A stretch of 64,000 nucleotides of DNA. Source: an uncultured Flavobacteriaceae bacterium. GTDB taxonomy: Bacteria > Bacteroidota > Bacteroidia > Flavobacteriales > Flavobacteriaceae. Below are positions 34,825 through 44,692 of the stretch, piece by piece (position 1 is the first letter of the stretch; each line of letters opens with the position of its first letter). The stretch lies in contig CANMWN010000003.1 in assembly GCA_947501625.1 (NCBI GenBank), positions 124,001 through 188,000 of the forward strand, read 5' to 3'. The notes beneath the pieces were generated by a model. It did no database searches. It was not told where the DNA came from and worked only from the letters and a program-made list of their open reading frames with translations. Position numbers and translations under genes: made by a program.

Positions 34825-37644
34825 TTAAAAGAAGCCTCTTCTTACGAAATTGATAATTTTCTTAGGATTCAAAGTCAATACAAATCGAATTTTAGAACTG
34901 TAGTTTGGATGACTAACTTCCCAGCCATTATTAGAATATACTGGGAAATAGACTTCTAAAATTTCATGAACAAAATTTAATCTGACACCATTTTCATAAG
35001 CAAAATATACAGACTCTCCTTTATTTTTCAAGAAACCAACATCATTATAAATTTCTGCCCAATTCCATAAACCAACACTAGTGTTGAAAGTTGCTAGCCA
35101 TTGATTGGCATAATTTTTTTCAAGGGTTGATTTAAATCCACCTTCGTTGGTAATATATTGCTGACTAAAGAAACCGCTACCTTCTGATCTACCAATATAG
35201 TTTAATCTAAAAAGATAATCGTTTTGTCTAGTTAAGCCAAAATCAAAAAAGTTAGTATTTGTATTGTTGTGCAAAAATGTTCCTGCATATAATCTGAAAT
35301 CAAATTGCCGATTTTTATCAGTTAATTTTCGGTATCTAAAATCAAAAGTTAATTTGCTAAACTTATCTCCAAATTCAAAATTTGTGTTATGTCTTACATC
35401 ATCAAGAATCTCAGGTTTAGAATATGAATATCCGACATTAAAGACACTGTATTTATTTGATTCAGGATTTTGTGTTAATGAATTTACATCTAAATCTCGT
35501 CTAACATTAACGTAATTTGCATAAACTGCACTTCCACCAACATCTCTCAAACTTTTTCTTTTAAATTGTACAGAGGCAAAAGGAGAGAATGTTCGATAAG
35601 ATAAGTCCTCATTGTAATGAAAATAACTACCAGAAACTCCAAATGCGTATCTATTTATATTCGTTTTTTCTGGCAAATACTCATACAATGCAGAAAAAGA
35701 ACCAGTTAAACTCTTAGATTTTGTAGCATAGAAAGGACTTAACTTGTAAACAAAATTTCTTTTTAATATTGTTTTGTTACCTAAAGACATTCCTAATTGT
35801 ATACCATCATATAGATTGTATTTCACTCTCGGTGTGTAGTAAATTTGGTTATAGTATGGGTCTTCAATATCTTTTAAGAATTTAAATTGAATAGGTCTAT
35901 TAAATAATTTTTTCTTAGTACTTCGCCAATTGTCCCTCAAATTCAATTCAGGATATAAATATTCATAATTTAATGACAATCTATCAAACCCATTTTTTGG
36001 AATTGTAATAGTTGATACAGAATCTATATTAGAAAACCATTTTTTAAAGTGAATGTCTTTACCCTTAACTCCATAAAGCGCAACTGGTGCAGTGAAGTTT
36101 CTTTTGTTTTTTATTACTACATCAATGGAATCATTTTTAACTTCAACTTTTTTGATTGTGTAGTCAATCTTCTTTTTTGAGTTTATGTAGTCTCCAAAAA
36201 ACCACGATAAGTCTTTATTAGAATTGTTGGCAATTAATTTACTGAATTCATTGCTTGTAGTAAATTTTAATTTTTCGTTTGCATAAAATTCTTTTATTTT
36301 TTTTGGAACGATACTGTCACCAAGAAATTCATTTAAGTATCTAATGCCTAAACCTGCTTTGTATTTATTTACAATTTTTCTATTAAAATTTGATAAAGAA
36401 TCTGCACGCATTGTTAATGGTTGATCCACATTTTTTCTTGCAGCAAATTGATAGACTAAAGGATACTTGTCATTGAATTTTAACTGCGCAAGATTAAAAC
36501 TTCGTATTCCCCATATCTTTGAAATATTTCCAGTTGCTTTCATTTCTGGATAAAATTTCGAAACATATTCCATCATTAAATAAGATTGAAGCCCATCGAC
36601 TAACCAAGAATCTTCACGTTGATTAACTACAATTGTATTTTCAATATATTCTTTGGTTAAGGCTTTGAACATTTTTATATCCCATTCAAATGTGTCAGAA
36701 AATGGTCTTAGAAAAGAAGGTAATTGGTTTAAACCGTAAACTTTGTTTTTTAGATACGTTGTTTTATTAATCAACATTTTATTGTGAGGATACTTTCCCA
36801 AATATTCCTCTATAAATGCGATCTCTCTATTTAATATACTTGATTTAATTGTTGGGTTTAGGTTTTTTGAGCTTAGGTTTGTTTCGACTGAAAAATAATC
36901 GGTATTAAAAACTTCAAATTCACTTTCTTGAGTTATTTTCAACTCAATATCAGTTCTATTATCGCCTTTTAATTTATAAGTTTTAGAACCGCCTTCGAGA
37001 GTTAATTTTGAATTTAACTCGGAACTTAAATAATAGTTTTTTGGAACCTTAATATTGATGGTATAATTACTTAAATCAATAAGTAAATCATCCATATCTA
37101 AGTTACTCATTAATTTCCATTCATTATCGTATAATACTGGTGATAAATACCAATATCTTAAATTATAGGCTTTTTTACTTCTGCCATATTTGGTAAATTT
37201 ATTGGAAGGAATTTTTACAGAGTATGTTGTAGAAATAGTTATAGATTCCCCAACTTTTAATGGTTTGTTTAAAGTGATTTTTAGAATATCATTTTTTTTC
37301 TTCAAACTTTCCCACTCAACATTTTCAAAGTTTGCGGTTATATTATTTATTGTGGTGTGACCACGAAATTTTTCTTTGGCAAAATATAAATCTTTGTTGT
37401 AATTTTTAAGTAGTCTTTTTGATAATGGACTCTTTTTGTCTTTATAACCATTTGCCCAATTATGAAAATAAATTGTATCTAATTGAGTGTTTGATTTATT
37501 GTGAAATATGGTTTTTTGTAGAATATTTAATTCATGAGTTTCAGGATTTAAAACTGCATCAATGGTTATTTCATTAGTTTGCGCTAATGAAAATTCCATA
37601 AAGAAAAATGAAATGATAAAAAAGGGGATTAATATTCTTCTCAA
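34825..37644 (-). CDS. M1-like (gluzincin) pseudo-peptidase fused to an outer-membrane beta-barrel
   Basis: Signal peptide (IISFFFMEFSLAQ), then an M1-aminopeptidase-like N-terminal beta domain ('IDAVLNPETHELNILQKTIFHN') and a thermolysin-like helical region. There the expected HExxH is absent: the sequence reads 'LTKEYIENTIVV' followed by 'SWLVDGLQSYL' in place of WL.EG. From about residue 600 the protein is an alternating-strand beta-barrel ('YKLSPFYA', 'YAFGVSGSYFHY', 'SKIRFVLTLNPK') ending in RRGFF. At 939 aa it is probably an outer-membrane protein that has lost peptidase chemistry. It overlaps the downstream-of-promoter nuclease gene by 4 nt. Confidence 0.75.
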   Translation of the reverse strand: MRRILIPFFIISFFFMEFSLAQTNEITIDAVLNPETHELNILQKTIFHNKSNTQLDTIYFHNWANGYKDKKSPLSKRLLKNYNKDLYFAKEKFRGHTTINNITANFENVEWESLKKKNDILKITLNKPLKVGESITISTTYSVKIPSNKFTKYGRSKKAYNLRYWYLSPVLYDNEWKLMSNLDMDDLLIDLSNYTINIKVPKNYYLSSELNSKLTLEGGSKTYKLKGDNRTDIELKITQESEFEVFNTDYFSVETNLSSKNLNPTIKSSILNREIAFIEEYLGKYPHNKMLINKTTYLKNKVYGLNQLPSFLRPFSDTFEWDIKMFKALTKEYIENTIVVNQREDSWLVDGLQSYLMMEYVSKFYPEMKATGNISKIWGIRSFNLAQLKFNDKYPLVYQFAARKNVDQPLTMRADSLSNFNRKIVNKYKAGLGIRYLNEFLGDSIVPKKIKEFYANEKLKFTTSNEFSKLIANNSNKDLSWFFGDYINSKKKIDYTIKKVEVKNDSIDVVIKNKRNFTAPVALYGVKGKDIHFKKWFSNIDSVSTITIPKNGFDRLSLNYEYLYPELNLRDNWRSTKKKLFNRPIQFKFLKDIEDPYYNQIYYTPRVKYNLYDGIQLGMSLGNKTILKRNFVYKLSPFYATKSKSLTGSFSALYEYLPEKTNINRYAFGVSGSYFHYNEDLSYRTFSPFASVQFKRKSLRDVGGSAVYANYVNVRRDLDVNSLTQNPESNKYSVFNVGYSYSKPEILDDVRHNTNFEFGDKFSKLTFDFRYRKLTDKNRQFDFRLYAGTFLHNNTNTNFFDFGLTRQNDYLFRLNYIGRSEGSGFFSQQYITNEGGFKSTLEKNYANQWLATFNTSVGLWNWAEIYNDVGFLKNKGESVYFAYENGVRLNFVHEILEVYFPVYSNNGWEVSHPNYSSKIRFVLTLNPKKIINFVRRGFF

Positions 37645-38906
37645 TTTACTTTTATAAATTTAACAAAATTCGAATACTCTTTTTTTGTTGGTTTTATAAC
37701 GTAGATGCCAGTGGATAAATTACTTGCATCAAAATTTAATTCGTGATTAGTTGTAGTATTAATAGTTTTTACAATTTGCCCTAAATGGTTGTAAATAGTT
37801 AATTGTGTATTAAATAAGCTGTCGCTTATATAGATAGATACATTATTGTTGATAAGGTTGCTTCCATTTATTTTTAGATCATCTTTAACAATATTTTGAT
37901 CTATACTTAATACATTTTGTGGAGTGGAAAGTTCCATAACTACAGGTAAATGATCACTCATAACAAATAAATCATTTCGTAATGATAGTGTATAAGGTCC
38001 TGTACAACTTGGATCATTGATATCTAAATTATAACAATTTTTATTGTTACCATATGCGTCATAAGTCCCATTAATATAAAATAAATCGGTACTTGTAGTT
38101 AAGTTTTCTGAAATAAATGTGAAGTCAAAGCGATCATCTAAGCCACTAAAAGCTCCATTTCCATTTTGCTGATTTACTCTTGTTGCTTGTGTGTGTAATG
38201 CTGTATAAGTTGGAGTATCATTTGACCAACTTTGCACATATGAATTGTCATGTAATGGGTCAATCATAACAATATCATTAGTTTCATCAAGAATTTCTTG
38301 ATAAGCAGGTTCTGAAGAAGTATAAAAATTAAAATCACCAGAAAAAACTACATAGGCATCAGGATCTAAAGTTTCTAGAACTCCAGTAAATACATTTGCC
38401 ATATCAAGCCTAATATTTTTATTTGCTGTCCCATCACTAGATTTAAAGTGAGTAACAAAATATTCTATACGTATTGGGTCAGTTGCTTGGTTTGGAGTAT
38501 TAAGCAACAAGGTATATTGCATAATATCACGAATGTAAGTTGTATGTGTAGCCTGACTTTCAAGAATAAATTTATCGGTATTGTAGAAAATCATTTGATT
38601 TAATTGATTGTCAGGACTTGGGTCAGATTGATTACTTACAAAGGTTGCTCTTGCAAAATTAGGACTAGATGCCTGAATTGATTGTGTTAAAATTTCATCA
38701 GCACCTTCAACCGTTTCTAATTCGCATACAGTAAAAATATCAGGATTGTAAGTGTCTAAAATATCCTTTAATGTATCCTCTCTATCTTGTGGATTCCCAG
38801 AAGGATAATACAACAAGTTATAAAACATGGTTTTAATGTTTGTTTGTGTATATCCTTCTGAGAATATAAATAATACTAAAATCAATAAAAGAATTGATTT
38901 TTTCAT
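37641..38906 (-). CDS. Secreted endonuclease/exonuclease/phosphatase-fold protein with T9SS sorting domain
   Basis: Signal peptide ending GYTQ, then an EEP catalytic domain: 'MFYNLLYYP' start, 'CELETVEG' (Glu), 'VFSGDFNFYTS' (Asp-Asn), 'MSDHLPVVMEL' (Asp-His). The last about 80 aa ('LTIYNHLGQIVKTIN' ... 'LSTGIYVIK' ... 'FVKFIKVN') form a type A sorting domain recognised by the type IX secretion system. Extracellular DNase or phosphodiesterase, perhaps for nutrient scavenging. Confidence 0.9.
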   Translation of the reverse strand: MKKSILLLILVLFIFSEGYTQTNIKTMFYNLLYYPSGNPQDREDTLKDILDTYNPDIFTVCELETVEGADEILTQSIQASSPNFARATFVSNQSDPSPDNQLNQMIFYNTDKFILESQATHTTYIRDIMQYTLLLNTPNQATDPIRIEYFVTHFKSSDGTANKNIRLDMANVFTGVLETLDPDAYVVFSGDFNFYTSSEPAYQEILDETNDIVMIDPLHDNSYVQSWSNDTPTYTALHTQATRVNQQNGNGAFSGLDDRFDFTFISENLTTSTDLFYINGTYDAYGNNKNCYNLDINDPSCTGPYTLSLRNDLFVMSDHLPVVMELSTPQNVLSIDQNIVKDDLKINGSNLINNNVSIYISDSLFNTQLTIYNHLGQIVKTINTTTNHELNFDASNLSTGIYVIKPTKKEYSNFVKFIKVN

Positions 38907-38917
38907 TTTTCTAATTA

Positions 38918-39631
38918 TTAGAAGTTTGGACTTAAACTATATTTTTTATAGAAATTGTCAATTACATCGATTACTTCATTCGAAGTATCAACAATTGAGA
39001 ATAAATCTAAATCTCCAGGACTTATATTTCCAAATTTCTCTAAAAGTGTTTCTTTTACCCAATCTATTAATCCACTCCAAAAATCTGTTCCGACTAGTAT
39101 AATTGGGAATGCACCAATTTTTTTTGTTTGAATTAATGTCATCGCTTCAAATAACTCATCAAGCGTTCCAAAACCTCCAGGCATTACTACAAAACCTTGA
39201 GAATATTTTACGAACATTACTTTTCTTACAAAGAAGTAGTCGAAATCTAAACTCTTTCCTTTACTTATAAAAGGATTGTCGTGTTGCTCAAATGGTAACT
39301 CAATATTCAAACCAACTGAAACCCCATTCCCTCTATGTGCACCTTTATTACCTGCTTCCATTATTCCTGGACCACCTCCAGTTACAACTCCATAACCATG
39401 CTGAGTTAAATCAAAAGCAATTTCTTCTGCAAGTTTGTAGTATTTATGTTCTGGTTTTGTTCTTGCCGAACCAAAGATACTTACACAAGGGCCTATTTTA
39501 CTTAACCTTTCATACCCTTCAACAAACTCAGCCATGATTTTAAAAATAGCCCAAGAGTCGTTGGTTTTTATCTCATTCCAAGTTTTTTGTTTTAGTTTTT
39601 CTTTTATTTTTCTGTCTTCATTTGGATTCAT
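38918..39631 (-). CDS. LOG family (TIGR00730) Rossmann-fold protein
   Basis: A 237-aa protein with 'VSIFGSARTKPEHKYYKLAEEI', 'VTGGGPGIMEAGNKGAHRGNG' and the family signature 'MPGGFGTLDELFE'. Family members hydrolyse nucleoside 5'-monophosphates (cytokinin-activating LOG, pyrimidine/purine nucleosidase activity). Substrate not inferable. Followed closely by the secreted nuclease gene. Confidence 0.92.
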   Translation of the reverse strand: MNPNEDRKIKEKLKQKTWNEIKTNDSWAIFKIMAEFVEGYERLSKIGPCVSIFGSARTKPEHKYYKLAEEIAFDLTQHGYGVVTGGGPGIMEAGNKGAHRGNGVSVGLNIELPFEQHDNPFISKGKSLDFDYFFVRKVMFVKYSQGFVVMPGGFGTLDELFEAMTLIQTKKIGAFPIILVGTDFWSGLIDWVKETLLEKFGNISPGDLDLFSIVDTSNEVIDVIDNFYKKYSLSPNF

Positions 39632-39690
39632 AATCGTTTCATTTTAATGTATTTATAATAAATGCCTAAAAAGAATATTAGGGCAAGGTG

Positions 39691-42516
39691 CTAAGATACT
39701 TCTTTTTTTAAGAATTGTGCTGTATAACTTTCTTTGTTATTCACAATTTTTTCTGGTGTACCAGTACATAGTACAGTTCCACCTTTTTTTCCACCTTCTT
39801 TTCCTATGTCAATAATATGATCTGCTAATTTAATTACATCCATATTATGCTCAATAACAAGAACCGTATTTCCTTTATCGGTCAACTTATTTAGAACATC
39901 CATTAATACTCTTATATCTTCAAAATGCAAACCAGTTGTTGGCTCATCTAATATGTAAAAAGTATTTCCTGTATCTCTTTTTGATAACTCAGATGCCAAT
40001 TTTATACGCTGTGCTTCACCACCAGAAAGTGTTGTTGATTGTTGACCTAATGTTATATAACCAAGTCCAACATCTTGAATAGTTTTTAGTTTTTTGTAGA
40101 TTTTTGGATGTTTTTCAAAGAATATAACTCCTTCATTCATTGTCATGTTTAAAACATCGGAAATTGATTTTCCTTTATATCGGATTTCTAGTGTTTCTCT
40201 ATTGAATCTTTTTCCTTGACACGTCTCACACTCTACTTCTACATCAGGTAAAAAGTTCATTTCAATGACTCTAACGCCTCCGCCTTGACAGGTTTCACAA
40301 CGTCCACCTTTTACATTAAATGAAAATCTTCCTGGTTTATAACCTCTAATTAATGCTTCTGGAATTTTAGCAAAAATACTGCGAATGTCACTAAATACAC
40401 TTGTGTATGTGGCTGGATTAGATCGTGGTGTGCGGCCAATAGGTGATTGGTCAATTGCAATAATTTTATCTATATGTTCTATACCTTTTATAGAGTTATA
40501 AGGCATTGGTTTTTTTACTCCACGATAAATATGTTGGTTTAAAATTGGATATAGCGTTTCATTAATCAAAGTAGATTTTCCACTACCCGAAACACCAGTT
40601 ACACAAATCATTTTTCCGAGAGGAAACTCAACATTTATATTCTTTAAATTATTTCCTGACGCACCTTTTAAAACGATTTTTTTTCCGTTACCTTTTCTGC
40701 GTTTTTTAGGAATTTCTATTTGTTTAGTTTCGTTGAGATAATCAGCAGTAAGAGTTTGATGAGTTTTTAAATCTTCAAACGTGCCTTCGCTTACAATTTC
40801 ACCACCATGATTTCCTGCTCCTGGACCAATATCTAACACAAAATCGGCATTTTCAATCATATCTTTATCGTGCTCAACAACTATGACTGAATTTCCTACA
40901 TCTCTTAATTTAATCAAAGAATCAATTAATTTCTGATTATCGCGTTGATGCAATCCAATACTTGGTTCGTCTAAAATATAAAGTACACCAACCAATTGAG
41001 AACCTATTTGAGTTGCTAATCTTATACGTTGTGCTTCACCACCAGATAATGATTTTGAAGTTCTGTCAATTGTTAAGTAATCTAAACCAACATCTAATAA
41101 AAATTGAATTCTAGTTCGTATTTCTTTGATAATTTCTGACGAAATTATTTGTTGTTTTTCTGATAATAAAGAATCGATATTTTTGAACCAATTTGCCAAT
41201 TCAGTAATATCCATTTGCGCTAAATCTGTAATGTTTTTATCGGCAAACTTAAAGTATAGCGCTTCCTTTTTTAGTCTCCTTCCATCACAAGTAGGACAAT
41301 TTACTTCGTTCATAAAACCTTTAGCCCAACGTTTAATGGAAGTAGAGTCTGATGTTTTAAATTGACTTTCAATAAAATTGATAATCCCCTCAAAATCTAT
41401 CTCGTAATCTCGAGTGATACCCATAGTTTTAGACTCAATCTTAAATTTTTCATTTCCGCCATTTAAGATAACTTCCATGGCTTCTTTTGGAATAGATTTT
41501 ATAGGGTCGTTTAGTTTAAAATTATAGCGTTCGGCAATTAATTCTAATTGTTTAAAAATCCAACTGCTTTTTTGCTCTCCCAAAGGAGCAATTCCTCCAT
41601 TTTTGATAGATTTTGAATCGTCTGGAACTATTTTATCATGATTTACAATATTTGTTTTGCCCAATCCATTACAAGATGCGCAAGCACCTTTTGGTGAATT
41701 GAAAGAGAAAGTGTTTGGCTCTGGATTCGGATAAGCAATTCCGGTTGTTGGGCACATTAACTCTCTACTAAAATAACGAGGTTTCTCATTATCAGTATCC
41801 AAAACCATCAAAATATTATTGCCTGAATATAAAGCAGTTGTGATGCTTTCTTTCAATCTTTTTTCTTGTGTTTCATCAACTTTTAAACGGTCTATAACAA
41901 TTTCAATATCGTGCGTTTTATAACGATCTAAACGCATCCCTTTTTCAATATCTTTTATTTCACCATCTACTCGAACTTTTACAAAGCCTTGTTTGGCAAT
42001 TTGTTCAAAAAGTTCACGATAATGCCCTTTCCTTGATTTTACGATAGGAGCAAGGATGCTAATTTTTTTTGAGTCAAAATCTTGAAGAATCAAATTTAAA
42101 ATCTGCTCGTCACTATAACTCACCATTTTCTCGTTGGTGTTATAAGAGTATGCATCAGAAGCACGCGCATATAACAAGCGCATAAAATCATAAATTTCGG
42201 TAATTGTGCCAACGGTTGAACGTGGACTTTTATTGGTTGTTTTTTGCTCAATTGCAATAACTGGTGATAGTCCATCAATTTTGTCAACATCTGGACGCTC
42301 AAGACCTCCTAAAAACTGACGTGCATAGGCAGAAAAAGTTTCGATATAACGTCTTTGACCTTCGGCATAAATAGTATCAAAAGCCAAAGAAGATTTTCCA
42401 CTACCGCTCAAACCAGTAATTACAACTAATTGTTCACGTGGAATGCGAACATCAATGTTTTTTAAATTGTGTACACGAGCACCTAAAACTTCAATATATT
42501 CTTGCTGATTTGACAT
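39691..42516 (-). CDS. uvrA: Excinuclease ABC subunit A
   Basis: Damage-recognition ATPase of nucleotide excision repair, 941 aa. Two ABC modules: Walker A 'TGLSGSGKSSLAFDT' near the N-terminus and 'TGVSGSGKSTLINET' in the second half, each with 'SGGEAQRI.LA'. The C-terminal zinc finger is intact ('CETCQGGGVRVIEM' ... 'CETCQGKRFN'). The first zinc module is partial: 'CPTTGIAYPNPEPNTF' lacks the second Cys, while 'GACASCNGLG' retains its pair. I believe that loss is common in Bacteroidota. Confidence 0.96.
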   Translation of the reverse strand: MSNQQEYIEVLGARVHNLKNIDVRIPREQLVVITGLSGSGKSSLAFDTIYAEGQRRYIETFSAYARQFLGGLERPDVDKIDGLSPVIAIEQKTTNKSPRSTVGTITEIYDFMRLLYARASDAYSYNTNEKMVSYSDEQILNLILQDFDSKKISILAPIVKSRKGHYRELFEQIAKQGFVKVRVDGEIKDIEKGMRLDRYKTHDIEIVIDRLKVDETQEKRLKESITTALYSGNNILMVLDTDNEKPRYFSRELMCPTTGIAYPNPEPNTFSFNSPKGACASCNGLGKTNIVNHDKIVPDDSKSIKNGGIAPLGEQKSSWIFKQLELIAERYNFKLNDPIKSIPKEAMEVILNGGNEKFKIESKTMGITRDYEIDFEGIINFIESQFKTSDSTSIKRWAKGFMNEVNCPTCDGRRLKKEALYFKFADKNITDLAQMDITELANWFKNIDSLLSEKQQIISSEIIKEIRTRIQFLLDVGLDYLTIDRTSKSLSGGEAQRIRLATQIGSQLVGVLYILDEPSIGLHQRDNQKLIDSLIKLRDVGNSVIVVEHDKDMIENADFVLDIGPGAGNHGGEIVSEGTFEDLKTHQTLTADYLNETKQIEIPKKRRKGNGKKIVLKGASGNNLKNINVEFPLGKMICVTGVSGSGKSTLINETLYPILNQHIYRGVKKPMPYNSIKGIEHIDKIIAIDQSPIGRTPRSNPATYTSVFSDIRSIFAKIPEALIRGYKPGRFSFNVKGGRCETCQGGGVRVIEMNFLPDVEVECETCQGKRFNRETLEIRYKGKSISDVLNMTMNEGVIFFEKHPKIYKKLKTIQDVGLGYITLGQQSTTLSGGEAQRIKLASELSKRDTGNTFYILDEPTTGLHFEDIRVLMDVLNKLTDKGNTVLVIEHNMDVIKLADHIIDIGKEGGKKGGTVLCTGTPEKIVNNKESYTAQFLKKEVS

Positions 42517-42643
42517 AAAAAGATGGAAAAACGCAAAGTTACAGAATTGAAATGAGAATTTAGGTGTGGCATGAGTTATTTAGTTTTTTATTGATTTAAA
42601 AATTTATTATTAATTTGGTTATGGTAAAAATGAATTAGAATAC

Positions 42644-43744
42644 ATGAAACTATATCTTTTTTTAAAAAAATACTTCTTGAAGTTTGTTCTTAAAGCGAAC
42701 TCAAAATTGAGGTACTTTAATATTCTATTTTTTTACCGTAAAAGAATAAAGACTGATAATAAAATACATAATCCTAAGCAGTTAAATAAAAATGAAAAGG
42801 GTAAGATAAAAAAGTTTTTTAGCGATAGAGGGTATCATAATATTAATACTTCATGGCATCGATTTTATATTTCAAGCACCAATTTTTTTTCTGAAAAGTT
42901 TATTCCAGGAGATATTTTTCATAGTATAATTTCAGAAAAGTTAAATCAAAAGCAAAAATGGCCAGCACTGTTAGACAAGAATTTATACGAAACGTTATTT
43001 AAAGGCTTTAAACAACCAGTTTCGGTTGTTAAAAATATAAATGGTTTTTTTTATGTCAATGATAAACAAGTGACTAAAATTGAAGCGCTTGAAGAGTGTT
43101 GCAAGCAGAAAGATAAATTAGTTATTAAGCCGTCTATTGATTCTGGGAGAGGTAGGAATGTAGTTGGTTTTACAATACAGGATAAAAAAGTGTCTCATAA
43201 TAATTTGCCGTTAGAAAATTTATTTGATTCTTATAAGAAAGATTTTATTATTCAAAAAGTAGTTAAACAACATCCAATTCTAAAATCATTAAATGAGAGT
43301 TCATTAAACACGTTAAGAATAATGACTTACCTTAAAGAAAAAGAAGTACATATACTTTCTTTTATTGTGAGGATTGGTGCAGTAGGTAAATTTACTGATA
43401 ATCATGCTTCAGGTCGAGTAGTTTGTGGCGTGAATGAAAATGGAAGTCTTAAAGAGTATGGTTATTTAATATCTGGAAAAAGAAAAACAACAACCGATTC
43501 AAATACTAGATTGGAAGGTGTTGTAATTCCTGGTTATTATGAAGCAGTTGAAATGGTTAAAGAGATGCATTTTATTATTCCATATTTCAAAATTGTTTCT
43601 TGGGATATAGGAATTGATGATAAAGGGGCTCCTGTTTTTATAGAATACAATACATATCGTCAAGGAATTAATTCACAACAATTGGCAAATGGGCCTTTAT
43701 TTGGAGATTTTACCGATGAACTTTTAGAATTGGGTAGGAAATGA
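42644..43744 (+). CDS. Sugar-transfer associated ATP-grasp protein
   Basis: A 366-aa ATP-grasp fold protein. 'KLVIKPSIDSGRGRNV' (ATP-binding Lys and Gly-rich loop), 'FIIQKVVKQHPILKSLNESSLNTLRI', and 'VSWDIGIDDKGAPVFIEYN' (metal-binding Asp/Glu/Asn). Relatives occur in cell-surface polysaccharide clusters, but no glycosyl genes are near. It directly precedes the repeat-rich accessory island. Confidence 0.85.
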   Translation: MKLYLFLKKYFLKFVLKANSKLRYFNILFFYRKRIKTDNKIHNPKQLNKNEKGKIKKFFSDRGYHNINTSWHRFYISSTNFFSEKFIPGDIFHSIISEKLNQKQKWPALLDKNLYETLFKGFKQPVSVVKNINGFFYVNDKQVTKIEALEECCKQKDKLVIKPSIDSGRGRNVVGFTIQDKKVSHNNLPLENLFDSYKKDFIIQKVVKQHPILKSLNESSLNTLRIMTYLKEKEVHILSFIVRIGAVGKFTDNHASGRVVCGVNENGSLKEYGYLISGKRKTTTDSNTRLEGVVIPGYYEAVEMVKEMHFIIPYFKIVSWDIGIDDKGAPVFIEYNTYRQGINSQQLANGPLFGDFTDELLELGRK

Positions 43745-43874
43745 GTTAACGATCTCGGCTATAAGTAGTTGCGTAGGTTAGCACTTAACTTTGCAAATGC
43801 GCACCAAACTGAAAATCCGCTAGAATTTTCGTAAGTAAGCAGTTACTAGCAATGAATTATGCACATTGTTGCCA
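43745..43874. repeat. Inverted-repeat element A (long imperfect hairpin)
   Basis: About 130 bp that fold back on themselves with many mismatches. The outer ends are AACGAT and ATTGTT. Next come 'GCTATAAGTAGTTGC' against 'GCAATGAATTATGC', with a perfect tip GAAAAT-ccgctaga-ATTTTC (43811-43830). The right end is GTTGCCATTA (43868-43877), a core repeated at 44862-44871. I know very similar extragenic elements from other Flavobacteriaceae. The build recalls integron attC sites, but canonical R'/R'' cores are not met. Confidence 0.65.
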
Positions 43875-43881
43875 TTAGTTT

Positions 43882-44685
43882 TTATTCGCAATTTTCGAAT
43901 TCAAATGCCTTTTTCTGTGCGTCATAAATATCTACCATTGCTTTTTTCATAATTAATTCTGTTTCCATTTCGCTCATTACTTCTCCAGTTTCTTCTTTCA
44001 TCTGGTCAATGCAACTTTGTAAATAATCGCTTTTAAATTCCGTATCGTTATTGAATTTTTCAATTGTGCTTTTAAATGCATCTTCAAATGTTGTTTTTGA
44101 ATCTTTATAGTAGAAATTAGTTCCTTGCTCATCTAATTTTAAATAGGATTCAACAATATTTCCGTTTTCGATTAAGTCTGTAAATAACTCACTGAAATTT
44201 TCATAAATCTCTTTAGGACTTACTTTTTGGCTTGCAGAAATATATCCGGAATAAGGTGATTTTTCATAAGGATTAACGCCTTTATAAAGATGTCTTCCAT
44301 TGCAAACTCCCATTGTTAGAAATAGTGTGTTGCAATTCTCAATATTTATGGGTCTTAAGAGGTCAACTATTTCTTTCCATTCAATTAATTCTCCATTTGA
44401 TAAAATCAGACCTTTTAAATCTTTATCTCCGTGGATTTCTAAATGTAATAATAGACCACCTAATAAATATTTTGCATTAAATTGATAATATTTAATTATT
44501 TCGATAAACGCTTTTTTGCTATCAATCTGATGAAAGTCGTGAGTAAAGTCTTTTTCATAAAGTCTAATTCTTCGGCTTATGTAATCGTCATAAAGTGCTT
44601 TTCCTGTATAAATGATTCCATCACTTTCAGCAAGGCTTTCAATTACTCTTATATGCTTTATTTTTCCTGTCAGAACGGACTTTTT
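43882..44685 (-). CDS. CHAT/caspase-like protease-fold protein lacking a standard start codon (possible pseudogene)
   Basis: The frame is open for 267 codons from a stop at 44686-44688 down to 43882, but has no ATG, GTG or TTG until ATG 44313, after half the domain. The full frame shows a CHAT-type layout: 'LLLHLEIHGDKDLKGLILSNG' minus its last residue spans the His-Gly (His codon 44431-44433). 'LFLTMGVCNGRHLYKG' contains the Cys (codon 44302-44304). The N-terminal 'IKHIRVIESL' looks like a natural beginning, so the protein seems complete apart from its initiator. Either a CTG/ATA/ATT start or start-codon loss is implied. It is flanked by inverted repeats A and B. Confidence 0.65.
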   Translation of the reverse strand, partial: KKSVLTGKIKHIRVIESLAESDGIIYTGKALYDDYISRRIRLYEKDFTHDFHQIDSKKAFIEIIKYYQFNAKYLLGGLLLHLEIHGDKDLKGLILSNGELIEWKEIVDLLRPINIENCNTLFLTMGVCNGRHLYKGVNPYEKSPYSGYISASQKVSPKEIYENFSELFTDLIENGNIVESYLKLDEQGTNFYYKDSKTTFEDAFKSTIEKFNNDTEFKSDYLQSCIDQMKEETGEVMSEMETELIMKKAMVDIYDAQKKAFEFENCE

Positions 44686-44692
44686 TTAAATT

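Noticed and set aside
42431-42446. TGTTCACGTGGAATGC, a possible parS site
   Set aside because: Only the CACGTG core is symmetric; it lies inside uvrA, encodes a conserved part of the protein and is far from parAB.
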